A stretch of 17,259 nt of DNA, taken from the NCBI GenBank assembly GCA_904501895.1, contig CAJGCX010000025.1:1-17259 (forward strand), read 5' to 3'. The number at the start of each line of letters is the position of its first letter. The first letter of the stretch is position 1. The translations under genes and the position numbers were made by a program. The notes under the pieces are model-generated. The model was not told the DNA's origin and made no database searches. It was given only the letters and a program-made list of their open reading frames with translations. Positions 7,780 to 13,072 of the stretch are shown piece after piece. This stretch comes from Clostridiaceae bacterium (GTDB taxonomy: Bacteria > Bacillota > Clostridia > Oscillospirales > Acutalibacteraceae).

Positions 7780-8166
7780 TTATCTCCTATAAATTTCTCT
7801 TGTGATTTTTTCGTGTGATGAGCCTTCAAAATCAACAGTTTCCATTAAGCTCCAATTTTCAAGCTGAATGTTGAAATATGTATCAGCAGGATAAATTCTG
7901 TTCCATTTATACACTATAATTTCATCAACAACCTCTTCATTTACAGTAAAATCCTCTGCAAAGCAATATCCGTCACCCACTTCAGCAGGATTATCAACTA
8001 TTTCAACTGAATATTCAGGAAAAAGCTTTGCTGAAAATTTAGTTATGTAAAGTTTTTCGCCTTTACAAAGCTCGAGTACGTTTTCAACAAGCACTCTGTC
8101 ACGGCTCTGACGACGATTATTAAACATCATACCATTACTGTCATCAAGACAAACTATAAGCTTCAT
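7780..8166 (-). CDS. Conserved-looking 128-aa protein of unknown function, coupled to the nuclease
   Basis: The start at 8166 (MKLIVCLDDSNGMMFNNRRQ) is chosen because the family-like N-terminus begins there and GGGTGAT lies just upstream; an upstream in-frame start at 8193 would remove the promoter described below. The protein is acidic overall. It has an N-terminal strand with the invariant-looking DDSNGMMFNNRRQSRD block (8-23), a central Tyr-Cys-Phe strand (YCFAED) and VYKWNRIYPADTYFNIQL around 91-110. There is no signal peptide, so it is cytoplasmic. I recall similar short clostridial proteins being auto-annotated ribonuclease Z, but no metallo-beta-lactamase HxHxDH motif is present and I do not support that name. 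Its last codons AGG AGA TAA form the ribosome binding site of the nuclease gene, so the two are translationally coupled. Confidence 0.75.
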   Translation of the reverse strand: MKLIVCLDDSNGMMFNNRRQSRDRVLVENVLELCKGEKLYITKFSAKLFPEYSVEIVDNPAEVGDGYCFAEDFTVNEEVVDEIIVYKWNRIYPADTYFNIQLENWSLMETVDFEGSSHEKITREIYRR

Positions 8167-8183
8167 TTTTATCACCCAAAATG

Positions 8184-8212
8184 ATTTTATCACACATACA
8201 GTTTGCTTTCAA
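8184..8212 (-). promoter_or_regulatory. Promoter of the 128-aa/nuclease operon
   Basis: On the minus strand TTGAAA (8207-8212), 17 bases, TAAAAT (8184-8189). Only 17 bases separate the -10 from the ATG, so the mRNA leader would be about 10 nt, just containing the GGGTGAT ribosome binding site. Confidence 0.7.
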
Positions 8213-8221
8213 TACTAATTG

Positions 8222-8250
8222 TTGACATTCAGTCTGTTTTATGGTAGGAT
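8222..8250 (+). promoter_or_regulatory. Promoter of the radical SAM gene
   Basis: TTGACA (8222-8227), 17 bases, TAGGAT (8245-8250). The -10 is 16 bases from the ATG at 8267, so the leader would begin at about the GGTGAT ribosome binding site (8257-8262). It mirrors the divergent promoter across a 9-bp gap between the two -35 boxes. Confidence 0.7.
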
Positions 8251-8266
8251 TTTTTTGGTGATAAAT

Positions 8267-9100
8267 ATGAAAAAATACGCATCAATATACGTTGAAATCT
8301 CAAATATCTGCAATTTGAAATGCTCATTCTGTCCAGGTACAACACGAAAACCAAAACGAATGAATATTCAGGAATTTCAATTTGTTCTTAACAAAATAAG
8401 ACCATATACTGACTTCCTTACATTTCATATTCTTGGTGAGCCACTTTGTCACCCTGACTTTGAAGCATTTTTGAAAATCGCCGAAGAAATGAGATTCATG
8501 GTTAAGATTGTAACAAACGGTACCTTGATAAGTAAAAATAAAGACGCTTTGTTAAATTCAAAATCACACTATATAACCTATATATCATTACACTCTTTTG
8601 AAGCAAATAATAACAATATTTCATTTGAAAAATATCTTAACGATTGTTTTGAATATGCAAAATCTGCTGAAAACAAGAAAATCATTGTTCTAAGACTCTG
8701 GAACAACGGTGGCAAAGATAGTTTGAATAATGAAATTTTAGCAAAACTCGAAAATTATTTCCCAAAACCTTGGGCTGAAGAAGGTAATGGCATAAAAATA
8801 GCAAACAAAATATATGTTGAATATGGCGACAAGTTTGATTGGCCGACACTCGAAAGCGATGACATCAATGAAAAGATTTTCTGCCCAGGCCTTCGCACTG
8901 CGATAGGAATTTTAGCCGATGGTACAGTTGTTCCTTGTTGCCTTGATAACAATGGCACAATAAATCTTGGAAATATTTTTGAAGATGATTTAGAAAAAAT
9001 CATAAACTCAGAAAGAGCACAAAATATCTATAATGGATTTTCAAGTCGAAGCGCCTGTGAAGAACTTTGTAAGAGATGTAGCTTTGTAAGAAAATTCTAA
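8267..9100 (+). CDS. Radical SAM protein with C-terminal SPASM-type cysteine cluster
   Basis: The 277-residue protein has the radical SAM 4Fe-4S motif C15-x3-C19-x2-C22 (CNLKCSFC) near the N-terminus, a GEP motif at 57-59, and VTNGTLI at 82-88. Its C-terminal domain holds C206, C224, C225, C264, C268 and C271 (CPGLR, VVPCCLD, CEELCKRC), the SPASM/twitch pattern that binds auxiliary clusters. SPASM proteins commonly modify peptides or proteins; others act on sugars. No precursor-peptide gene is evident on either side, and at 277 residues the protein is short for a full SPASM maturase, so a twitch-like variant is possible. ATG 8267 is preferred over TTG 8219, which precedes the promoter. The gene ends 90 bp before a bidirectional terminator. 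Substrate unknown. Confidence 0.85.
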   Translation: MKKYASIYVEISNICNLKCSFCPGTTRKPKRMNIQEFQFVLNKIRPYTDFLTFHILGEPLCHPDFEAFLKIAEEMRFMVKIVTNGTLISKNKDALLNSKSHYITYISLHSFEANNNNISFEKYLNDCFEYAKSAENKKIIVLRLWNNGGKDSLNNEILAKLENYFPKPWAEEGNGIKIANKIYVEYGDKFDWPTLESDDINEKIFCPGLRTAIGILADGTVVPCCLDNNGTINLGNIFEDDLEKIINSERAQNIYNGFSSRSACEELCKRCSFVRKF

Positions 9101-9190
9101 AAATATAACAGCCCAACTTGTGGATTGTTATCGTGATTACTTTGTCTAAAACCCTCTTGGGTTCCATTCATAAAATTCAAATTTGCAAAA

Positions 9191-9220
9191 TAAAAAAGCA
9201 TCGCAGTTGCGATGCTTTTT
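9191..9220 (-). terminator. Bidirectional terminator between the radical SAM gene and the tRNA operon
   Basis: AGCATCGC (9197-9204) pairs with GCGATGCT (9209-9216) around AGTT. Minus-strand T residues correspond to 9192-9197; plus-strand T residues are 9216-9220. It lies 2 nt past the 3' end of tRNA-Glu. The minus-strand tail is nearly identical to that of the arg operon terminator. Confidence 0.85.
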
Positions 9221-9222
9221 CG

Positions 9223-9297
9223 TGGTGACCCGGACGGGAATCGAACCCGTGTTACCGCCGTGAAAGGGCGGTGTCTTAACCGCTTGACCACCGGGCC
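9223..9297 (-). tRNA. tRNA-Glu (TTC)
   Basis: The 75-nt minus-strand gene folds as a cloverleaf. The acceptor 5' GGCCCGG pairs with CCGGGTC (one G-T pair), the T-arm has the TTCGATT loop, the discriminator is A, and CCA is encoded. The anticodon loop CTTTCAC gives anticodon TTC (9262-9264). It is second in a two-tRNA transcript. Confidence 0.95.
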
Positions 9298-9322
9298 ATT
9301 TTCAGGGACTTGTTCAGTCCCT

Positions 9323-9399
9323 TGGTAGCGGCAACGGGACTTGAACCTGTGACCTTCCGGGTATGAACCGGACGCTCTAGCCAACTAAGCTATGCCGCC
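9323..9399 (-). tRNA. tRNA-Met (CAT), elongator type
   Basis: The 77-nt minus-strand gene has acceptor GGCGGCA pairing with TGCCGCT, with one G-T pair at the end, and encoded CCA. The anticodon stem TCCGG/CCGGA encloses loop TTCATAC, anticodon CAT. The first acceptor pair is not mismatched as in initiator tRNA, and the body resembles Firmicutes elongator tRNA-Met. A tRNA-Ile with lysidine-modified CAT is the main alternative. A 25-nt spacer with a 7-bp hairpin (9303-9321) separates it from tRNA-Glu. Confidence 0.92.
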
Positions 9400-9430
9400 A
9401 TAGATGCCGTACTCTTGCGACGGCTTTGTT

Positions 9431-9459
9431 ATTATAATATAAGTCTCATGTTTTGTCAA
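9431..9459 (-). promoter_or_regulatory. Fully consensus sigma-A promoter of the tRNA operon with UP-like A-tracts
   Basis: On the minus strand TTGACA (9454-9459), exactly 17 bases, TATAAT (9431-9436). Just upstream on the same strand (9463-9500) are phased A-runs resembling an UP element. Transcription should start near 9424, 25 nt before tRNA-Met. Confidence 0.9.
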
Positions 9460-9534
9460 CACTTTTTTGCAAATATTTTTATTTTTTTTGATTTTTGTTT
9501 GCAACACATAAAAAGGCAAGTGAAGTGTGTCAAA

Positions 9535-9673
9535 CAAATTGGAGGTTATGGGGACGTTTTTAATTGTGCGCGTAGGGGCAGAACTCCTGTTCTGTCCGCA
9601 ATTCTACACGCAACTACAACGGACAGACGGGGACGTCTGTCCCTACGCGATGTCTCCGATAAATTATAATTTG
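9535..9673. mobile_element. MITE-like element A, 139 bp, no coding capacity
   Basis: The left end CAAATTGGAGGTTATGGGG and the inverted right end (minus strand CAAATTATAATTTATCGGAG) are related to each other and to the ends of element B at 11929-12065. Inside are two inverted 31-bp units (9568-9598 and 9620-9650) sharing CGCGTAGGG and TCTGTCCG. Each is itself a hairpin: CAGAAC/GTTCTG, and GGACAGAC/GTCTGTCC. The element lies between the tRNA promoter and the epimerase promoter. With the flanking AT-rich DNA it makes up the 352-bp gene-free stretch 9400-9751. A 12-mer GGCAAGTGAAGT at 9515-9526 just outside matches the repeat inside the arg operon. Confidence 0.65.
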
Positions 9674-9686
9674 AAATCTGTTTTTC

Positions 9687-9715
9687 TTTACAAACCATTT
9701 TTTATATGATACAAT
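9687..9715 (+). promoter_or_regulatory. Promoter of the epimerase/lyase operon
   Basis: TTTACA (9687-9692), 17 bases, TACAAT (9710-9715). GAGGTG (9740-9745) is the ribosome binding site for ATG 9752. The promoter begins 13 bp after MITE-like element A ends. Confidence 0.7.
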
Positions 9716-9751
9716 TATTCTGTTAATCTATATATTTATGAGGTGAAATAA

Positions 9752-10948
9752 ATGAATCTCAAAGAAACAAGAAATTGGGTGTGTGACGAGCTTAAAAGCG
9801 TTGCTGATTTCTGGCTTCAGAACGGTATGGACAAGGTTCACGGAGGCGTTTACACTTGCATTGACAAGGACGGTAAGGTCTTTTCAACGGACAAGAGTGT
9901 CTGGATGCAGGGCAGATGTGGTTGGACCTTTGCACACCTTTGTCATGTTTATGGTGTAAAACAGGAATGGCTTGACGCAAGCAAAAGCTGTATTGACTTT
10001 CTTGAAAATTATTGCGTAAATAAAAATGCTGACGGCAGATTATACTTTACTGTTACGGAAGACGGTAAGCCACTTCGTCAGAGAAGATATTGCTATTCAG
10101 AAGCATTTTATTGTATTGCTAATGCTGAATATTACGGCATTACAGGTGAAAAAGAGCATCTTGAACGTGCAAGACGTGCTTATGATATGTATTGGAATCT
10201 TAATCACGGTATGGCTGACCCAACAGGACTTGGTCCTAAGACCGAGCCTGAAACACGTACAGGTCGTGCACTTGGTGTTCCAATGATTATTCTCAATGTT
10301 ACATCAGTTATGCTTCGTGTTGACCCTGAAAACGCTGACCTTTACAACAAACGTGCTGACGAATGTGTTGAGGACATTTTCAAATATCACGTTAAAAAGG
10401 ATTTGGGCTGTACTCTTGAGTCCGTTGCGCTTGACGGTACACCAAGACTTAATGTTACTGAAGGCAGAGTAGTAAATCCTGGTCACGATATTGAATGTAG
10501 CTGGTTCCTTATGGAAAGAGCTAATCAGACAGGTGATAAAGAGCTTCACGCTAAGGCTGTTGAGATTTTCGATATGGCATTTGAGAAGGGTTGGGACAAG
10601 GAATTCGGTGGTATTCTTTACTTCTTTGACTGCCTTGGCAACCCACCTGAAGCTTATGAACACGATATGAAGCTCTGGTGGCCACATAATGAAGCACTTA
10701 TTGCTGCTCTTATGATTTACAGAGATACAAATGATGAAAAGTATCTTGATATTTTCAATCAGCTTGTTGAATATACAAAGGACAAATTTACAGTAGCACC
10801 TTGTGGCGAGTGGTACGGTTATCTTCGTCGTGACGGTAATCCTACACTTCCTGCTTGTATTGGTTCTACATTCAAGGGTCCTTTCCACGTGCCACGTTGT
10901 CTTATTATGCTTGACAAAATGTTAGAGGAAATTGAAGAAAGAGGTTGA
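9752..10948 (+). CDS. N-acylglucosamine 2-epimerase (AGE/RnBP family)
   Basis: The 398-residue length matches mammalian renin-binding protein and bacterial AGE enzymes, which interconvert ManNAc and GlcNAc in the cytoplasm through an (alpha/alpha)6 barrel. Family blocks are HGGVYTCIDKDG at 30-41, WMQGRCGWTF at 51-60 with Arg57, NPGHDIECSWFLMERA at 242-257 with His245, LWWPHNEALIA at 308-318, GEWYGYLRRDG at 352-362 and FKGPFHVPR at 374-382 with His379. The two histidines are the expected acid/base residues. It is directly followed by an N-acetylneuraminate lyase, which supports ManNAc as substrate and a sialic-acid role rather than another AGE-family reaction such as cellobiose or mannose epimerisation. 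The stop codon overlaps an alternative TTG start of the lyase, showing tight coupling. Confidence 0.9.
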   Translation: MNLKETRNWVCDELKSVADFWLQNGMDKVHGGVYTCIDKDGKVFSTDKSVWMQGRCGWTFAHLCHVYGVKQEWLDASKSCIDFLENYCVNKNADGRLYFTVTEDGKPLRQRRYCYSEAFYCIANAEYYGITGEKEHLERARRAYDMYWNLNHGMADPTGLGPKTEPETRTGRALGVPMIILNVTSVMLRVDPENADLYNKRADECVEDIFKYHVKKDLGCTLESVALDGTPRLNVTEGRVVNPGHDIECSWFLMERANQTGDKELHAKAVEIFDMAFEKGWDKEFGGILYFFDCLGNPPEAYEHDMKLWWPHNEALIAALMIYRDTNDEKYLDIFNQLVEYTKDKFTVAPCGEWYGYLRRDGNPTLPACIGSTFKGPFHVPRCLIMLDKMLEEIEERG

Positions 10949-10953
10949 TTAAA

Positions 10954-11880
10954 ATGAGTCTTGAAAAATATAAGGGTATAATCCCTGCATTCTATGCATG
11001 TTATGATGAAAATGGTGAAATTTCAGTTGATGGTACAAAATCATTAGTTGAATTTCTTATTGAAAAAGGTGTTAACGGTCTTTATGTTGGTGGTTCATCA
11101 GGTGAATGCATTTACCACAGCGTTGAGGACAGAAAAAAGACACTTGAAGCAGTTATGGAAGCAAACAAGGGCAGAATCACAATTATTGCTCACGTTGCTT
11201 GTAACAATACAAAGGATAGCTGCGAGCTTGCACGTCACGCTGAAAGCCTTGGTGTAGATGCTATTGCTACAATCCCACCAATTTACTTTAAGCTTAATGA
11301 AACAGCAATTGCAAAATATTGGAACGATATTTCTGCTGCTGCACCAAATACAGATTATGTTATTTACAACATTCCTCAGCTTGCAGGTGTTTCACTTACA
11401 TTAAGCCTTTTTGATGAAATGCTCAAAAACCCAAGAGTTATTGGTGTTAAGAACTCATCAATGCCAATTCAGGATATTCAGATGTTCCGTCGTCAGGCAA
11501 AGATGAACAATCGCGATGTTATTATTTTCAATGGTCCTGATGAGCAGTTTGTGGGTGGCCGTATGATTGGTGCCCAAGGTGGTATCGGTGGTACATACGG
11601 TGTTATGCCTGAACTTTTCGTTAAGCTTAACGAAATGATTAACACAGGTGATGTTAAAGAAGCTTATGCTTTACAGGATGACATCAACGAGGTAATCTAC
11701 ACAATGTGCAGTACAAAGGGTAATATGTACGCTACTGCAAAGGCTGCACTTAAGAAGAGAGCAGGACTTGAGCTCGGTGGTGTTAGAGAACCACTCCTTA
11801 ACCTTGCTGAGGGTGACGAGGTAATTGTCGACAAGGTAGTTGACCTTGTTGAAACAGCCGTTGCAAAATGGGTTAAATAA
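10954..11880 (+). CDS. nanA: N-acetylneuraminate lyase (DapA/NAL superfamily)
   Basis: The 308-residue TIM-barrel aldolase carries GGSSGE at 46-51, YNIPQLAGV at 138-146 with Tyr138, and VIGVKNSS at 162-169 with the Schiff-base Lys166. FNGPDEQFVGG at 192-202 follows, with Asp196 and Glu197 matching the sialic-acid-specific D191/E192 of E. coli NanA, then GGIGGTYGVMP at 209-219. These residues distinguish the lyase from dihydrodipicolinate synthase. It cleaves Neu5Ac into pyruvate and ManNAc, which the upstream epimerase can convert to GlcNAc. ATG 10954 is chosen because GAGG (10941-10944) is well spaced; a TTG at 10945 overlaps the preceding stop. No ManNAc kinase, GlcNAc-6-P deacetylase, sialidase or dedicated sialate transporter lies in the window. 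Confidence 0.88.
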   Translation: MSLEKYKGIIPAFYACYDENGEISVDGTKSLVEFLIEKGVNGLYVGGSSGECIYHSVEDRKKTLEAVMEANKGRITIIAHVACNNTKDSCELARHAESLGVDAIATIPPIYFKLNETAIAKYWNDISAAAPNTDYVIYNIPQLAGVSLTLSLFDEMLKNPRVIGVKNSSMPIQDIQMFRRQAKMNNRDVIIFNGPDEQFVGGRMIGAQGGIGGTYGVMPELFVKLNEMINTGDVKEAYALQDDINEVIYTMCSTKGNMYATAKAALKKRAGLELGGVREPLLNLAEGDEVIVDKVVDLVETAVAKWVK

Positions 11881-11900
11881 AAATTAATATATAACGAAAG

Positions 11901-11922
11901 AACTCCCTACGGGGAGTTTTTT
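11901..11922 (+). terminator. Terminator of the epimerase/lyase operon
   Basis: AACTCCC (11901-11907) pairs with GGGAGTT (11912-11918) around TACG, followed by a T-run to 11922. It begins 20 nt past the lyase stop codon. Confidence 0.9.
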
Positions 11923-11928
11923 GTTGAG

Positions 11929-12065
11929 TAAATTATAATTTGTCGCTCTCTTTGGTGACGTGTTTACGCCTCCCTCTGACGAGGGAGGCATTACAATCGC
12001 AACGCAGTTCCTCCATTTTGCACTTTGCGCTTTGCATTTTGCACTCTCCGACAAACTCCAATTTG
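11929..12065. mobile_element. MITE-like element B, 137 bp, no coding capacity
   Basis: The left end TAAATTATAATTTGTCG and inverted right end (minus strand CAAATTGGAGTTTGTCGGAG) are related inverted repeats, and match the ends of element A at 9535-9673. Both elements also share GGKGACGTKTTTA near the left end. Inside are a perfect 8-bp hairpin CCTCCCTC/GAGGGAGG (11970-11989) and a degenerate run of TTTGCAC/TTTGCGC/TTTGCAT units (12015-12044). It fills the gap between two convergent terminators. No clear target-site duplication is visible. Confidence 0.65.
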
Positions 12066-12071
12066 CAAAAC

Positions 12072-12096
12072 AAAAAGGGCGATTCGTGAATCGCCC
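12072..12096 (-). terminator. Terminator of the arg operon, built from a repeat hairpin
   Basis: On the minus strand GGGCGATTC (12088-12096) pairs perfectly with GAATCGCCC (12077-12085) around two bases, then TTTTTGTTTT. It starts 51 nt past the argF stop. The hairpin together with TTGTAGG upstream of it (12097-12102) matches the TAGGG(G/A)CRGA-type hairpin units inside element A, so the terminator appears to be a member of that repeat family. Confidence 0.85.
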
Positions 12097-12147
12097 CTAC
12101 AATTTTACTTGATTGTCATATCATTATATAACACTTTACAAATTGAA

Positions 12148-13059
12148 TTATTTATGTTCCATTAATGTAACCATAACAGCCTTCTGAGCATGGAGTCTGT
12201 TTTCTGCTTCGTCGAAGATTTCGTCAGCATGTGATTCGAATACTTCTTCTGTAATTTCTTCGCCACGGTGTGCAGGAAGACAATGCTGTACCATACAACC
12301 TGGGTTTGCTGCTGCAAGAGTCTTATTGTTAATCTGATAAATCCCACCGAATACCTGCTTACGGTATCCTGCTTCTTCTTCCTGTCCCATTGATGCCCAA
12401 ACGTCTGTGAAGATTACGTCAGCACCTGCAGATGCTTCAACTGGGTCACGATAAAGACCGAAATGACCGTTATCCTTTGCAAACTCAAGAACTCTCTTAT
12501 CAGGGTCAAAGCCTTCAGGACAAGCAACTGTCACCTCCATACCCATTTTAAGACCACCAACGATAAGTGAGTTTGCCATATTATTACCGTCACCGATATA
12601 AGTCATTTTAAGACCGTCAAGGTGACCCTTATGCTCACGGACTGTCATAAGGTCAGCAAGTACCTGACAAGGATGACAGAAGTCAGTAAGACCATTAATT
12701 ATTGGAATAGAGCCATACTTTGCAAGGTTTTCAACCTCACTCTGCTCGAAAGTTCTAATCATAATACCGTCAAGGTAACGAGAAAGCACACGAGCAGTAT
12801 CCTGAATTGGCTCACCACGTCCAATCTGAAGGTCACGGTTTGAAAGGAAAAGAGCCTGACCACCAAGCTGATACATACCTGTTTCAAAAGAAACGCGAGT
12901 ACGTGTTGAAGATTTCTGAAAAATCATACCGAGAGTCTGACCTGCAAGTCTGTGATGTTTAATGCCATTTTTATTTTCATATTTCAACTGGTCAGCAAGA
13001 TTAAGAATTTCTGTAATCTCTTCAGTTGAAAGAGCAAGCATACTTAAAAGATGTTTCAT
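12148..13059 (-). CDS. argF: Ornithine carbamoyltransferase
   Basis: The 303-residue protein has the carbamoyl-phosphate motif SSTRTR at 50-55, HPCQ at 129-132, the ornithine-site DVWASMGQE at 219-227 and HCLPAHRGEEI at 259-269 with the catalytic cysteine. These identify OTC rather than aspartate carbamoyltransferase. It condenses ornithine and carbamoyl phosphate to citrulline in the cytoplasm as a trimer. AAGGAG precedes the ATG. It is the last gene of the arg operon, 13 nt after argD, and is followed by a terminator. The carAB genes that often sit between argD and argF in Bacillus-type clusters are absent here, so carbamoyl phosphate must come from elsewhere. A catabolic OTC (arcB) is unlikely given the biosynthetic neighbours. 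Confidence 0.96.
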   Translation of the reverse strand: MKHLLSMLALSTEEITEILNLADQLKYENKNGIKHHRLAGQTLGMIFQKSSTRTRVSFETGMYQLGGQALFLSNRDLQIGRGEPIQDTARVLSRYLDGIMIRTFEQSEVENLAKYGSIPIINGLTDFCHPCQVLADLMTVREHKGHLDGLKMTYIGDGNNMANSLIVGGLKMGMEVTVACPEGFDPDKRVLEFAKDNGHFGLYRDPVEASAGADVIFTDVWASMGQEEEAGYRKQVFGGIYQINNKTLAAANPGCMVQHCLPAHRGEEITEEVFESHADEIFDEAENRLHAQKAVMVTLMEHK

Positions 13060-13072
13060 AATTTATCTCCTT

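Noticed and set aside
7776..7835. Longer N-terminus for the nuclease
   Set aside because: The extension overlaps the end of the upstream gene and would bury the signal anchor; the start at 7775 has a good AGGAG.
8219..8266. TTG start for the radical SAM protein
   Set aside because: It lies upstream of and across the predicted promoter and adds residues unlike the family's N-terminus.
9114..9190. A third, shorter copy of the MITE-like element
   Set aside because: Only the right end (minus strand CAAATTTGAATTT) is convincing. The left end CAACTTGTGGATTG needs gaps to align, and the interior AACCC/GGGTT hairpin is too short to judge.
9097..9384. 95-codon minus-strand open frame
   Set aside because: It runs straight through both tRNA genes and their terminator; its arginine/proline-rich product is a translation of tRNA sequence.
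9323..9399. Initiator tRNA-fMet
   Set aside because: The first acceptor pair is a G-T wobble rather than the C-A mismatch of bacterial initiators, and the body resembles elongator tRNA-Met.
9415..9709. Two overlapping plus-strand open frames of 60-84 codons
   Set aside because: They lie in the tRNA promoter region and MITE-like element A, have no ribosome binding site, and their sequence is translated repeat.
10304..10888. 194-codon open frame antisense to the epimerase gene
   Set aside because: It is fully covered by a well-supported enzyme gene, with no ribosome site or promoter; it reflects codon bias of the sense strand.
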